Notes: a model not told the origin generated them from the letters alone. A stretch of DNA of 64,000 nt from Shouchella oshimensis (GCF_002019765.1 NZ_KV917380.1:1952855-2016854); one strand, 5' to 3'; positions 15,591 to 25,993 are shown, counted from the first letter of the stretch. Program-made: numbers and translations.

Positions 15591-17452
15591 GTCGATTGGA
15601 TTTAAAAAAACTATTAACATCCTCTGTGACAGTAGCAGATGGAGCGATAGGGACTTTGTTGTATGAAGCAGGCTATGATTTATGTTTTGAAGAGCTAAAC
15701 GTAACGAAGCCAGAAGAGATTTATGCGATTCATCAAGCCTATATAGAAGCTGGTGCAACCATTATTCAAACAAATTCCTATGCTGCTAATGCACAAAAGC
15801 TTAAACGTTACGGTCTCCAAGAGAGTGTAGGGGCCATAAATCAGGCATCTGTTCAGCTAGCCCGTAAAGCGGTTCAAGATAGCGGGAAGAAACAGGTATT
15901 CGTGCTCGGAACTGTAGGTGGCATTCAAGGCTTCCAATCGGAGCAGCTTGATTATAAAGAAAGTATGCAAGCATTAGTGGAGCAAGTAGACCTACTCTTG
16001 CAAGCAGAGGTAGATGGTCTTTTGTTCGAAACGTTCTATGATTTCTCGGAAATTAAACAACTAGTTATTGAGGCGAGAAAACGAACGCAGCTACCTATTA
16101 TTGCAAATGTGTCTCTTGGTGATATTGGTGTCTTAAAAGGAGGTATTCGATTAAGCGATGCGCTAACAGAATTGTATGAGGTAGGTGCTGATGTTACAGG
16201 GTTAAATTGCCGAATGGGTCCATACCACATGTTACGATCCATTGAAGAGCTTGAGCTCCCGTATGACATTCCGCTTGCATGCTACCCAAATGCAAGTTTA
16301 CCAGGTTATCGTGATGGTCGGTTTGTGTACGCTTCAAATACAGACTATTTTACATCAATGTCTGAACGGTTTATTAACGAAGGTGTCCATCTTATTGGAG
16401 GTTGTTGTGGAACAACACCGGCTCATATAAAAGCAATAAAAGAAGCAGCAAGCGGTCGAAAACCAGTAAAACGTAAAATTCGGCTACAGTCATTAAAAAC
16501 AGAAACGATTGAACGTTTCCACGAGCAACGTCCATCAATTAAAGATTTAGTAGAAGAAAAGCAGACCATTATCGTTGAACTAGATCCTCCAAAGAAATTG
16601 CATATTGATCCTTTTATTGAAGGGGCAAAAGCAATTCGAGATGCAGGGGCAGATGCATTAACACTTGCAGATAACTCGCTAGCAAGTCCGCGTATTGATA
16701 ATCAAACATTAGCGATGTTGTTGAAAGAAGAAGGCATTCGAAGTCTTGTTCATTTAACGTGTCGTGATCGCAATTTAATTGGTTTACAATCCCATTTAAT
16801 GGGGCTTGATTTAGCAGAACTAAATGATCTTTTAGTCATTACAGGTGACCCGAGCAAAATTGGTGATTTTCCAGGAGCCACTTCGGTATATGATGTATCA
16901 TCAACAAAGCTTTTGCCACTGATTAAACAAATGAATGAAGGGATTTCGTTTTCAGGTAAGTCATTAGGAAGAGCAACAAACTTTACAACAGCAGCTGCAT
17001 TTAATCCGAATGTGAAACATCTGGATAAGGCTGTTCGTCGCTTAGAGAAAAAGATTGAGGCTGGTGCTCATTATTTTCTTACACAGCCGATTTTTGACGA
17101 AAGACAGTTTGAGGAGGTCTATGAAGCGACCAAACATTTATCTGTACCGATATTTGTCGGCATCATGCCGTTAACAAGTAGTCGAAACGCTGAGTTTTTG
17201 CACAATGAAGTACCGGGTATATCTTTGTCAGATGATACAAGGGTACGTATGGCACGAGCAGGTGAAGATAAAGTGAAAGCAGAACAAGAAGGGCTTGCTA
17301 TGGCCAAATCATTAGCAGATGCAGCGGCTACTTATTTTAATGGTCTGTATTTAATTACACCGTTTTTACGCTATCGATTGACGGTAGAATTAACCCGTTA
17401 CTTACGCACACACACAACAGCTCCGTTGTCTAAAGAGAGGAAGTTACAATGA
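15587..17452 (+). CDS. yitJ: Bifunctional homocysteine S-methyltransferase / methylenetetrahydrofolate reductase (YitJ-type)
   Basis: The protein has 621 residues and two domains. Residues about 10-290 form a homocysteine methyltransferase with VADGAIGTLL and the zinc Cys set GLNCRMGPY and GGCCGTTPAH. Residues about 320-615 form an FAD-dependent methylene-THF reductase (IIVELDPPKK, HLTCRDRNLIGLQSHLMGL, FLTQPIFDE). The second activity supplies methyl-THF to MetH encoded next. The methyl donor for the first domain is uncertain and may be S-methylmethionine or methyl-THF. It overlaps metI upstream and metH downstream by 4 bases each. Confidence 0.93.
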   Translation: MSRLDLKKLLTSSVTVADGAIGTLLYEAGYDLCFEELNVTKPEEIYAIHQAYIEAGATIIQTNSYAANAQKLKRYGLQESVGAINQASVQLARKAVQDSGKKQVFVLGTVGGIQGFQSEQLDYKESMQALVEQVDLLLQAEVDGLLFETFYDFSEIKQLVIEARKRTQLPIIANVSLGDIGVLKGGIRLSDALTELYEVGADVTGLNCRMGPYHMLRSIEELELPYDIPLACYPNASLPGYRDGRFVYASNTDYFTSMSERFINEGVHLIGGCCGTTPAHIKAIKEAASGRKPVKRKIRLQSLKTETIERFHEQRPSIKDLVEEKQTIIVELDPPKKLHIDPFIEGAKAIRDAGADALTLADNSLASPRIDNQTLAMLLKEEGIRSLVHLTCRDRNLIGLQSHLMGLDLAELNDLLVITGDPSKIGDFPGATSVYDVSSTKLLPLIKQMNEGISFSGKSLGRATNFTTAAAFNPNVKHLDKAVRRLEKKIEAGAHYFLTQPIFDERQFEEVYEATKHLSVPIFVGIMPLTSSRNAEFLHNEVPGISLSDDTRVRMARAGEDKVKAEQEGLAMAKSLADAAATYFNGLYLITPFLRYRLTVELTRYLRTHTTAPLSKERKLQ

Positions 17453-20400
17453 GACAGAATGGATTAATTGAACAACTAAAGAAAAAAATTATCGTGCTTG
17501 ACGGTGCAATGGGAACGATGATTCAAGATGCGGACTTACATGAAGATGATTTTGGTGGTGCAGACTTTGATGGCTGTAATGAGTATTTAAACCTTACTTC
17601 TCCGCACGTGATAACAAAGATTCACCAGGCTTATTTACAAGCTGGAGCAGATATTATTAGTACGAACACATTCGGGTCATCGAGTATTGTTCTTGACGAC
17701 TATGAGCTTGGACATCTTGCTTATAAAATTAGCCGTAAAGCAGCGGAACTGGCTAAGAAAGAGGCCGATAAATGGTCTACAGCTGATGAGCATCGATTTG
17801 TTGCTGGTGCAATGGGTCCAACAACAAAGTCTCTTTCCGTTACAGGTGGCACAACCTTTCAAGAGCTTATTGGCACTTATGAAGAGCAAGCAAGAGGTTT
17901 GATTGATGGTGGAGCCGATCTTTTGCTTCTAGAAACTAGCCAAGATATGCGTAATGTAAAGGCAGCATCAATTGGTATTGAGAACGCATTTGTTCAAACG
18001 AAAACAAAGCTTCCATTAATGATTTCTGGCACAATTGAGCCGATGGGGACGACGTTAGCAGGACAAACGGTTGAAGCGTTTTACCTTTCCATCGAGCACT
18101 TAAAACCATTAGTTGTAGGCTTGAACTGTGCAACAGGACCAGAATTTATGCGTGACCATATTCGTTCGTTAGCGGAAATGGCAGAGAGCTATGTAAGCTG
18201 TTATCCCAACGCAGGTTTACCTGACGAAGAAGGACATTACCATGAAACCCCACAATCATTAGCAAAGAAATTAGAAGGCTTTGTGCAAAAGGGTTGGTTA
18301 AATGTCATCGGTGGGTGCTGTGGGACGACACCTGCTCACGTTCGGGCGCTTAAAGATATGGTCAATCACTATGAATCAAGAGAAGAAACGACAAGGGAAC
18401 AGCATGCGGTCTCAGGCTTAGAGGCACTTTTCTACGAAGATTCAATGCGGCCACTATTTGTCGGCGAACGAACAAATGTGATTGGATCACGTAAATTTAA
18501 GCGACTTATTGAGGAAGGGAAATACGAAGAAGCTTCAGAAATTGCTCGGTCGCAAGTGAAAAAAGGTGCTCATGTCATTGATATTTGTTTGGCTGATCCG
18601 GATCGTGACGAAGCAACAGATATGGCTGCTTTTTTATCATTTGTTACGAATAAGGTGAAAGTGCCATTAATGATTGATTCTACCGACGAAGCAGTTATTC
18701 AAGAGGCTCTTACTTACTCACAAGGGAAGGCCATTATTAATTCCATTAATTTAGAAGATGGTGAAGAGCGGTTTGAAGCCATTTTACCGCTTGTTAAACA
18801 ATATGGAGCAGCCCTTGTTGTTGGCACCATTGATGAAACGGGTATGGCAGTTTCCGCTGAGCGAAAACTAGAGATTGCCGTACGCTCGTTTAAGCTGTTA
18901 ACTGAAAAACACGGAATTCCAGCTCATGACATTATATTTGACCCTCTTGTATTCCCAGTCGGTACAGGTGATGAACAGTATATTGGTTCAGCAAAGGCAA
19001 CAGTGGAAGGAATAAAACTTATTAAAGAGCATTTACCCCATTGCTTAACTATTTTAGGGGTTAGCAATGTGTCGTTTGGCTTGCCTCCTGTAGGACGGGA
19101 AGTGTTAAATTCGGTTTATCTATACCACTGTACACAAGCTGGTCTTGATTATGCCATCGTTAATACGGAGAAATTAGAACGATTTGCGAGTATTTCTGAG
19201 CATGAAAAACGATTAGCAGAACAACTGCTTTTTAAAACGGATGACGCAACTCTTGCTGAATTTACAGCCCATTACCGTGGTAAAAGCGCAAAAAAAACGA
19301 TTGAGTACGAAGGGCTAAGTTTAGAAGAACGATTAGCGATTTATGTAGTGGAAGGTACAAAGCAACGCTTAGAGCAAGACTTAACACTCGCCTTGCAAAG
19401 CTATGCAGAGCCATTAGACATCATAAATGGTCCTTTAATGAATGGGATGGACGAAGTAGGGAGATTGTTTAATAACAATGAATTAATTGTTGCTGAAGTA
19501 TTGCAAAGTGCGGAAGTGATGAAAGCGGCCGTTTCATTTCTTGAACCGCATATGGAAAAGAGTGAAAATGAATCTCGAAAAGGAAAAATTTTATTAGCAA
19601 CAGTGAAAGGAGACGTACATGATATCGGTAAAAATCTAGTCGATATCATTTTAAGTAACAACGGCTTTGACATTGTTAATCTAGGCATCAAAGTAACATC
19701 AAATGAATTAATTGATGCAATAAAAAAAGAACAGCCGACTGCTATTGGATTATCCGGGCTATTAGTTAAATCCGCTCAGCAAATGGTATTAACGGCCCAA
19801 GATTTGAAATCACAAGATATCTCGATTCCTGTACTAGTAGGCGGTGCCGCTTTAACGAGAAAATTTGTGGACACGCGCATTGCGCCAGAATATGAAGGTC
19901 TTGTGATTTATGCGAAAGATGCAATGAATGGGTTAGAGCTGGCTAATCGAATTACGACAGATGAAAAGCGTGAACGACTGGCACTAGAGCTGAATGAGCA
20001 ACGCCAGTTAAAAAAAGATTATGTAGCAAAACGAATAAAAAAAGAAGTGGTTCAATCGTCTGAACCGATTCAATCATCCATAAAACATACACACCCAGTA
20101 GTAAAACCAGCAGATTTAGAGCCTCATATTATAAAACAGTATAATATTGAACATATTTTCCCTTACGTGAATATGCAAATGCTTCTAGGTAGGCATTTAG
20201 GCGTTCAAGGAAAAGTGGAAAAATTGCTGGCAGAAGGTCATGAAAAAACAGTTGAATTAAAAGAAAAAGTCGACGCTTTATTTTCTGATGCGAATCAATT
20301 AAAAACGTTACAGGCAAACGCTATGTATCAATTCTTTCCTGCTCAATCAGATGGAAATGATTTGATTATTTATGACCCTATGAATCCAACAACGGAGTTA

Positions 20401-20892
20401 GAGCGGTTCTCGTTTCCAAGACAGCAAGTAAAGCCTTTCTTATGCTTAGCTGATTTTGTTCGGCCGGTTGGTGGAGAAATGGATTATGTGGGCTTTCTAG
20501 CAGTAACTGCAGGCAAAGGTGTGCGAGAATTAGGAGAAGCGGCGAAGGCAAGCGGCGAATTTTTAAAAAGCCATTTAGTGCAAGCTGCTGCACTAGAGAC
20601 GGCAGAAGGGTTGGCTGAACGAATTCATGAACAGATGCGCGATCGTTGGGGATTCCCGGATACACCAGAAATGTCGATGTCAGACCGTTTTTCTGCAAAA
20701 TACCAAGGAATTCGTGTTTCCTTTGGCTACCCAGCCTGTCCAAATTTAGATGATCAACGAAAGCTATTTGATCTATTAAAACCAGAGAAAATTGGAATTG
20801 AACTAACCGAAGAATGTATGATGGAGCCAGAAGCTAGCGTGACGGCACTTGTTTTTTCTCATCCGGAAGGACGTTATTTTAACGTACTATAG
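17449..20892 (+). CDS. metH: Cobalamin-dependent methionine synthase
   Basis: The enzyme has 1147 residues with the complete MetH modular order: homocysteine domain (DGAMGTMIQ; zinc Cys in GLNCATGP and GGCCGTTPAH), pterin/methyl-THF domain (FVGERTNVIGSRKFKRL onward), cobalamin cap, cobalamin domain with KGDVHDIGKNLV where His724 ligates cobalt, and a C-terminal SAM-binding activation domain (RDRWGFPDTPEMS, GIRVSFGYPACPN). It methylates homocysteine to methionine using methyl-THF from the reductase just upstream. Bacillus subtilis uses MetE instead, so this operon points to a B12-using lineage. A strong terminator follows. Confidence 0.96.
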   Translation: MRQNGLIEQLKKKIIVLDGAMGTMIQDADLHEDDFGGADFDGCNEYLNLTSPHVITKIHQAYLQAGADIISTNTFGSSSIVLDDYELGHLAYKISRKAAELAKKEADKWSTADEHRFVAGAMGPTTKSLSVTGGTTFQELIGTYEEQARGLIDGGADLLLLETSQDMRNVKAASIGIENAFVQTKTKLPLMISGTIEPMGTTLAGQTVEAFYLSIEHLKPLVVGLNCATGPEFMRDHIRSLAEMAESYVSCYPNAGLPDEEGHYHETPQSLAKKLEGFVQKGWLNVIGGCCGTTPAHVRALKDMVNHYESREETTREQHAVSGLEALFYEDSMRPLFVGERTNVIGSRKFKRLIEEGKYEEASEIARSQVKKGAHVIDICLADPDRDEATDMAAFLSFVTNKVKVPLMIDSTDEAVIQEALTYSQGKAIINSINLEDGEERFEAILPLVKQYGAALVVGTIDETGMAVSAERKLEIAVRSFKLLTEKHGIPAHDIIFDPLVFPVGTGDEQYIGSAKATVEGIKLIKEHLPHCLTILGVSNVSFGLPPVGREVLNSVYLYHCTQAGLDYAIVNTEKLERFASISEHEKRLAEQLLFKTDDATLAEFTAHYRGKSAKKTIEYEGLSLEERLAIYVVEGTKQRLEQDLTLALQSYAEPLDIINGPLMNGMDEVGRLFNNNELIVAEVLQSAEVMKAAVSFLEPHMEKSENESRKGKILLATVKGDVHDIGKNLVDIILSNNGFDIVNLGIKVTSNELIDAIKKEQPTAIGLSGLLVKSAQQMVLTAQDLKSQDISIPVLVGGAALTRKFVDTRIAPEYEGLVIYAKDAMNGLELANRITTDEKRERLALELNEQRQLKKDYVAKRIKKEVVQSSEPIQSSIKHTHPVVKPADLEPHIIKQYNIEHIFPYVNMQMLLGRHLGVQGKVEKLLAEGHEKTVELKEKVDALFSDANQLKTLQANAMYQFFPAQSDGNDLIIYDPMNPTTELERFSFPRQQVKPFLCLADFVRPVGGEMDYVGFLAVTAGKGVRELGEAAKASGEFLKSHLVQAAALETAEGLAERIHEQMRDRWGFPDTPEMSMSDRFSAKYQGIRVSFGYPACPNLDDQRKLFDLLKPEKIGIELTEECMMEPEASVTALVFSHPEGRYFNVL

Positions 20893-20918
20893 ATGCAAAA
20901 AATAATCGATTTACAGAG

Positions 20919-20958
20919 AAGTAGTACATACTAGACGACTAGTGTGTACTACTTTTTT
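20919..20958 (+). terminator. Rho-independent terminator of met operon
   Basis: AAGTAGTACATACTAG pairs with CTAGTGTGTACTACTT (one G-T), 4-base loop, T run. Confidence 0.93.
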
Positions 20959-21165
20959 GTGTTACCACATCCAATCATTCAAGAACGCAACAGTGATGAA
21001 TGTTTTGGATAAAAGGTATGGATAGAGGGTTAACGCTCTCTACCGTTCATTGCAAGGAGCCCACCATTAGTAGAAATTTCTGCTGTATAAAATAAAAGGA
21101 ATAACAAAGACTAGCGGTAGCTAGAAGAAATCAATACACATAACAAAGGAGGATGAACCTAGCAT

Positions 21166-22014
21166 ATGCGTAAGAATACAGTTTTAAAAACCAGTCTTAT
21201 CATTGTTATCGGACTACTCTCTTTCCTGACTCCAGCGTCAGATGCAGATGCGTTCTCAGAACAGGTAATCCAAAAAGGCGCAACGGGAGAAGATGTCGTT
21301 GAATTACAAGCTAGACTTCAATATGTAGGGTACTACAATGGGAACATTGATGGTGTGTTCGGATGGGGTACATACTGGGCTGTTCGCAATTATCAATATG
21401 AATATGGTATTGATATTGATGGTTTAGTTGGCGAAAATATGAAAGCAAAGCTGGTAGAAACAACGAATTTTGATAAGCAGTTTGTGACAAATGCACTTAA
21501 TGAAGGGCGTTCTGTTACACATTATGGTGGCACTTCATTAGAAAAACAAAAAGGAAATCAATCAAATAATGGTACGTCAAATAATGGTTCGAATGAGCAA
21601 GCAGGAAGCGATAATGGTGAACCAATTATTGAAAAGGCACAGAACGTTCCGTCAGGTTATTCAAGTAATGATATTCAACTAATGGCACAAGCGGTTTATG
21701 GTGAAGCTCGAGGAGAACCATATGAAGGGCAAGTAGCCGTTGCTGCTGTCATTGTGAACCGTTTGAATTCACCTACTTTTCCAGATACTGTTGCTGGAGT
21801 TATTTATGAAGAACGTGCGTTTACCGCCGTTGCAGATGGACAAATTAATTTAGGTGCAGATGAGTCTTCCCGAAACGCTGTACTTGATGCTTTAAACGGT
21901 CAAGATCCGTCTAATAACGCCCTGTACTATTTTAATCCGGATACCGCCACATCAGCGTGGATTTGGACGAGACCACAAATTAAACGCATTGGCAAACATA
22001 TCTTTTGTTACTAA
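21166..22014 (+). CDS. sleB: Spore cortex-lytic enzyme SleB
   Basis: This 282-residue secreted protein has a signal peptide with cleavage near residue 29 (ASDADAF), a peptidoglycan-binding domain (about 36-88; GEDVVELQARLQYVGYYNG), a Gln/Asn-Ser linker, and a C-terminal Hydrolase_2 domain with catalytic Glu in YGEARGEPYEG (Glu180) and a C-terminal KRIGKHIFCY. SleB is a lytic transglycosylase that degrades spore cortex during germination. It is followed by ypeB, needed for its stability. Transcription is expected from a forespore sigma-G promoter; I could not place a convincing one in the 273 bases upstream, which hold only the met terminator and an imperfect hairpin near 21020-21040. Ribosome binding site AAAGGAGGA at about 21147. 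Confidence 0.95.
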   Translation: MRKNTVLKTSLIIVIGLLSFLTPASDADAFSEQVIQKGATGEDVVELQARLQYVGYYNGNIDGVFGWGTYWAVRNYQYEYGIDIDGLVGENMKAKLVETTNFDKQFVTNALNEGRSVTHYGGTSLEKQKGNQSNNGTSNNGSNEQAGSDNGEPIIEKAQNVPSGYSSNDIQLMAQAVYGEARGEPYEGQVAVAAVIVNRLNSPTFPDTVAGVIYEERAFTAVADGQINLGADESSRNAVLDALNGQDPSNNALYYFNPDTATSAWIWTRPQIKRIGKHIFCY

Positions 22015-22035
22015 TTTTTTTCGGAGGTGGAATAA

Positions 22036-23385
22036 GTGATTCGAAATCTAATGATTGGAGCCCTTGCCGTTGCGGTAGTCGGAACAGGTGTATGGGGTTA
22101 CCAACAAAAAAACGATAAAGAGCATTTGGCGCAAACAGCAGAGAATATGTATCAACGTGCGTATCACGATTTAAGCTTTCATATTGATCAAATTGAAGAT
22201 GAATTAGGCAAGACGTTGGCGATGAATAGTCAAAGGCAGTTGTCTCCAGCTTTAGCAGACGTATGGCGAGTAACTAGTTTAGCTGAAAAAAGTTTAGCAG
22301 AGCTTCCTGTACAAGGGTTAAGCATGGAAGATACAGAAAAATACTTATACAAAATAGCTGACTTCTCTTACCGGACTTCTGTAAGAGACTTAAACCAAGA
22401 CCCATTGACTGATGAAGAGTATAAAACACTAGAGCAACTTTATGAGCAATCTGCTTCCATTCGCCAATCAATGCGCGAAACACAAGCTATGATGATGAAT
22501 ACAGATATGCACTGGTTAGCTGAGCGAGAAAGAGAAGATAGTGAGCCAGCTCAAAATTCATTTGCGGATCATTTTGAACGAATGAATAAATCTGTTCAAG
22601 GCTTTAGCGAAGTAGAGTGGGGAGCAACAGACTCGGCGATTCGTAATTTAAATGGCGAGTTAAAGGATGCACTAGAGGGACGAGAAGAGATATCAAAAGA
22701 AGAAGCGAAGCAAGCTGCTCTTGAGCTACTTCAGTTAGGTAAAGAAGCAACGGTTAGAGTTGATGATGCCAGTGATGCTCTTGACTACCCTGCTTATTCT
22801 CTTATAATTGATGATCCAGAAAATAAAGCCAATTACAATATGGACATGAGCGTTGAGGGCGGCGAGCCAATATGGTTTATGCAAAGCCGCAAAATTGATA
22901 AACAAACCATCGGTTTAAATGAAGCTGTTCAAAAAGCAGATGCGTTTTTAGAGCGTGCAAATAAAGAAGGTATGGTGCTCGTAGAGAGTACGCAATACAA
23001 TAATCGCGCTGTTCTTGAGTATGCTTATGAAGAGGATGGAGTCCGAATTTACCCAGATTCCATAACCCTTGAAGTAGCTTTAGATGATGGGGACATCGTA
23101 TCCTATGTTGGGCGTGGGCATATTATACACCATCTTGACTCAAGAAACTTGCCAAATCCAGCTATTTCGAAAGCCGATGCTCAAGGGATGATTAATCCAC
23201 GAATTGAGGTTATGGAAGACCATCTAGCAGTAATTGAAACAGATTTAAATGAAGACGTCCTTGTCTATGAGTTTTATGGAACAAAAAACAACGATACGTA
23301 CCGCATTTTCATTAATGCCCAAACTGGTGATGAAGAAAAAGTAGAACGAATGAAAGATACAGAACCTGATTATAGTAACGAATAA
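22036..23385 (+). CDS. ypeB: Germination protein YpeB
   Basis: This 449-residue protein has an N-terminal membrane anchor (about 3-21), a helical region and C-terminal PepSY-like repeats (ALELLQLGKEATV; KADAFLERANKEGM; YRIFINAQTGDEEKVERM). YpeB sits in the spore inner membrane and holds SleB in an inactive, stable state until germination. The GTG start has GGAGGTGG ahead and lies 21 bases after sleB, so the pair is one operon. A terminator with several G-T pairs follows. Confidence 0.93.
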   Translation: MIRNLMIGALAVAVVGTGVWGYQQKNDKEHLAQTAENMYQRAYHDLSFHIDQIEDELGKTLAMNSQRQLSPALADVWRVTSLAEKSLAELPVQGLSMEDTEKYLYKIADFSYRTSVRDLNQDPLTDEEYKTLEQLYEQSASIRQSMRETQAMMMNTDMHWLAEREREDSEPAQNSFADHFERMNKSVQGFSEVEWGATDSAIRNLNGELKDALEGREEISKEEAKQAALELLQLGKEATVRVDDASDALDYPAYSLIIDDPENKANYNMDMSVEGGEPIWFMQSRKIDKQTIGLNEAVQKADAFLERANKEGMVLVESTQYNNRAVLEYAYEEDGVRIYPDSITLEVALDDGDIVSYVGRGHIIHHLDSRNLPNPAISKADAQGMINPRIEVMEDHLAVIETDLNEDVLVYEFYGTKNNDTYRIFINAQTGDEEKVERMKDTEPDYSNE

Positions 23386-23392
23386 AAAGATC

Positions 23393-23426
23393 GAACTCTC
23401 GGTATGTTACGGGGGTTCTTTTCTTT
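23393..23426 (+). terminator. Terminator after ypeB
   Basis: GAACTCTCG pairs with CGGGGGTTC through G-C, A-T and two G-T pairs, loop of 8, then TTTTCTTT. Confidence 0.6.
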
Positions 23427-23435
23427 ACAGGATGC

Positions 23436-23463
23436 TTGCCATCTTTTAAAAGTATGAGATAAT
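23436..23463 (+). promoter_or_regulatory. Sigma-A promoter of cmk operon
   Basis: TTGCCA (23436-23441), 16-base spacer, GATAAT (23458-23463). Confidence 0.6.
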
Positions 23464-23510
23464 AGGGGCAGATAAAAAACAAGTTTTAAAAGAAAGTGTG
23501 TGAACGATTC

Positions 23511-24182
23511 ATGACGAGTTTTAATGTGGCGATTGATGGTCCTGCAGGTGCGGGAAAAAGTACGGTAGCAAAGCAGGTAGCTGAGAAACTAGGATTTCTT
23601 TATATCGATACAGGAGCTATGTACCGAGCCTTAACACAAGCTGCTTTGGCACGAGAAATCGATGTAAAGGACGAAGAGGCTTTAATTCAATTGTTGAGAA
23701 ACAGCAATCTTGAACTGGCGCCATCCTCTACTGGCACCACCGTCTATTGGGATGGAGAAGATATTACAGAAGACATACGTTCAAACAAAGTAAATCAAAC
23801 CGTATCGCTTGTTTCTAGCTATAAGCAAATACGTTTATATATGATGGAAAAGCAACAGAAGCTAGCTAGTGAAAAAAATGCTGTGCTTGATGGCAGGGAC
23901 ACCGGTACCCACGTCCTCCCAGACGCTGACGTAAAGGTATTTCTTACAGCTTCTGTTGAGGAACGGGCAAAACGCCGTCATACCGAACAATTAAACAAGG
24001 GGCTTACATCTGATTTAGAAGCTATTAAGCGAGATATTGAAAAAAGAGATGAGTTAGATTCGAATCGTGCATTTGCACCGCTTAAACAAGCAGACGATGC
24101 AGAAGTTCTTGATACAACATGTATGGATATTAATCAAGTGACAGACGCTATTCTTGATCTTGTGAAGGAGCACTCGGTTTAA
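23511..24182 (+). CDS. cmk: Cytidylate kinase
   Basis: The enzyme has 223 residues and phosphorylates CMP and dCMP to the diphosphates. It shows P-loop DGPAGAGKSTVAK, YIDTGAMYRALT, the CMP-binding region around GEDITEDIRS, the DGRDTGTHVLPDA segment and the LID motif RAKRRHTEQ. I chose ATG 23511, which gives the family N-terminus (MTSFNVAIDGPAG); a GTG 15 bases upstream is possible and the ribosome binding site is weak for both. plsC starts at the base after its stop. Confidence 0.93.
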   Translation: MTSFNVAIDGPAGAGKSTVAKQVAEKLGFLYIDTGAMYRALTQAALAREIDVKDEEALIQLLRNSNLELAPSSTGTTVYWDGEDITEDIRSNKVNQTVSLVSSYKQIRLYMMEKQQKLASEKNAVLDGRDTGTHVLPDADVKVFLTASVEERAKRRHTEQLNKGLTSDLEAIKRDIEKRDELDSNRAFAPLKQADDAEVLDTTCMDINQVTDAILDLVKEHSV

Positions 24183-24764
24183 ATGAAGCTGTATCGTTTT
24201 GGACAAGCAGTTTGTCGTCTTGTTTTGCGAACACTATTTAAGGTGGAGATTAGAGGGAAGGAACATATCCCATCCGAAGGCGGTGTCCTTCTTTGCTCGA
24301 ATCACATTAGCAATTTTGATCCTCCTCTATTAGGTGCGTTTATCCATCGACAAGTGCGCTACATGGCGAAGAAAGAATTGTTTGATAAAAAAGGAATTGG
24401 GAAATTATTAAAAGGCTTAGGCGCTTTTCCTGTTAAACGTGGTGGAAGTGATCGGGAATCATTGCGAACGGCTTTACGAATTTTAAAAGAAGGCGACATG
24501 GTTGGGTTATTTCCAGAAGGAACACGTTCCAAAACAGGTGAAATCGGGAATGGATTAGCAGGCGCTGGTTTTTTTGCAGGAAAAAGCGAAGCATACGTTA
24601 TTCCTTGCGTCATCATTGGTCCTTATCGATTTCGTAAACGTGTTATTTTAGCATACGGGGAACCAATAGATATGGAAGCGTATCGTCAGCAGCGAGTATC
24701 CGCACAAGAAATAACAGACACCATTATGACTGAAATTCAGCGTTTAAAAGACATACACCAGTAA
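24183..24764 (+). CDS. plsC: 1-acyl-sn-glycerol-3-phosphate acyltransferase
   Basis: This 193-residue membrane-associated acyltransferase has the catalytic NHISNFDPP (HX4D) and the glycerophosphate-binding GLFPEGTRSKTGE. It adds the second acyl chain to form phosphatidic acid. The first acyl step (plsY) and the supply of glycerol-3-phosphate (gpsA) are encoded about 4 kb downstream. It abuts cmk with no spacing, so the two are co-translated. Confidence 0.92.
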   Translation: MKLYRFGQAVCRLVLRTLFKVEIRGKEHIPSEGGVLLCSNHISNFDPPLLGAFIHRQVRYMAKKELFDKKGIGKLLKGLGAFPVKRGGSDRESLRTALRILKEGDMVGLFPEGTRSKTGEIGNGLAGAGFFAGKSEAYVIPCVIIGPYRFRKRVILAYGEPIDMEAYRQQRVSAQEITDTIMTEIQRLKDIHQ

Positions 24765-24809
24765 TGAATCGTGGGCTGGTAGAATAAACCCTATGAGGAG
24801 GAATTGGCA

Positions 24810-25940
24810 ATGGCTGAAGAAATGAATGTGTTTTCAGTAGGAGACCTTGTAAAAGGAATAGTAACAAAAGTTGAAGATAAACAAGTCTTTGTGGACGTTG
24901 GTTTTAAAGTAGACGGGATTGTACCAATTAGTGAATTGGCGGCGCTGCATATTGAAAAAGCAGGTGATGTTGTCGCTGTTAACGATGAATTAGAATTACA
25001 AGTGACAAAAGTGGAAGATGATGAGTTGGTTCTGTCTAAAAAAGCAGTGCAAGCTGAAAAAGCATGGCAGCATTTAGAAGAGATCCAACAAAAAGATGAA
25101 CAAATGGAAGCCACTGTTGCAGAGGTTGTAAAGGGTGGACTTGTTGTCGATGTTGGTGTCCGTGGCTTTGTTCCTGCTTCTCACGTTGAGCGTCATTATG
25201 TAGAGGATTTTTCCACTTATATTGGTCAAAAGCTTCAATTGAAAATCATTGAATTGGATAGAGCTAACAACAAGCTTATCCTCTCCCAACGTGCAGTACA
25301 AGAAGATGAAGTCGAACAGAAGAAGAAAGAAACGCTACAATCTATTGAAGTGGGTTCAACTGTAACGGGAACGGTCCAACGCTTAGCGACATTTGGTGCA
25401 TTTGTCGATATTGGTGGCGTTGATGGGTTAGTTCATATTTCACAACTTGCTCACGAACGTGTCGAAAGTCCTCAAGACGTTTTAAGTGAAGGTGAGACGG
25501 TAACGGTTAAAGTGCTTTCTGTTGATCTTGATAACGAACGAATCTCGCTATCTATTAAAGAGACACTTCCTGGACCATGGGCGAATGTTGGTACATCATT
25601 AAACGTGAACGATATCGTGTCTGGAAAAGTAAAGCGTCTTGCTAATTTTGGAGCTTTTGTCGAAGTACTTCCTGGTGTGGAAGGGCTTGTTCATATTTCA
25701 CAAATTTCAACTCGTCACATCGGAAACCCGGCTGAGGTACTTGAAGTTGGACAGACAGTTGAAGTGAAAATTCTTGAAATTAATGAAGCGGACAAGCGGA
25801 TTTCACTAAGCATTCGAGAAGCGCAGGAACAAGAAATTCGCAACGAAACGAAAGCATATGAAAAAGAGCACCAAGAAGAGTCATCTGGATTCTCTTTAGC
25901 AGACATGATTGGTGATCAATTAAAAAACTATCGCCCGTAA
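24810..25940 (+). CDS. ypfD: Ribosomal protein S1 homologue (YpfD)
   Basis: The protein has 376 residues and four S1 RNA-binding repeats: about 10-78 ([20 protein letters not shown]), 96-162, 183-251 ([20 protein letters not shown]) and 268-337 ([20 protein letters not shown]). It is shorter than the six-repeat S1 of Proteobacteria, as usual in Bacillota, where it is not essential. The ATG at 24810 follows AGGAGG by 8 bases; the TTG at 24804 is too close. Possible terminators are the structure near 25939-25968 without T run and the hairpin at 25994-26037. Confidence 0.93.
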   Translation: MAEEMNVFSVGDLVKGIVTKVEDKQVFVDVGFKVDGIVPISELAALHIEKAGDVVAVNDELELQVTKVEDDELVLSKKAVQAEKAWQHLEEIQQKDEQMEATVAEVVKGGLVVDVGVRGFVPASHVERHYVEDFSTYIGQKLQLKIIELDRANNKLILSQRAVQEDEVEQKKKETLQSIEVGSTVTGTVQRLATFGAFVDIGGVDGLVHISQLAHERVESPQDVLSEGETVTVKVLSVDLDNERISLSIKETLPGPWANVGTSLNVNDIVSGKVKRLANFGAFVEVLPGVEGLVHISQISTRHIGNPAEVLEVGQTVEVKILEINEADKRISLSIREAQEQEIRNETKAYEKEHQEESSGFSLADMIGDQLKNYRP

Positions 25941-25993
25941 TCGTTCATTTTCGTGAATGAGCGAAACGGCTGCATGTCTAATCTAGTAAAAAT

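Noticed and set aside
20960-21165. Sigma-G promoter ahead of sleB (TGAATG near 20997 with GGATAG near 21020)
   Set aside because: The -10 half does not match CATnnTA well enough; no other pair fits better, so no promoter is called.
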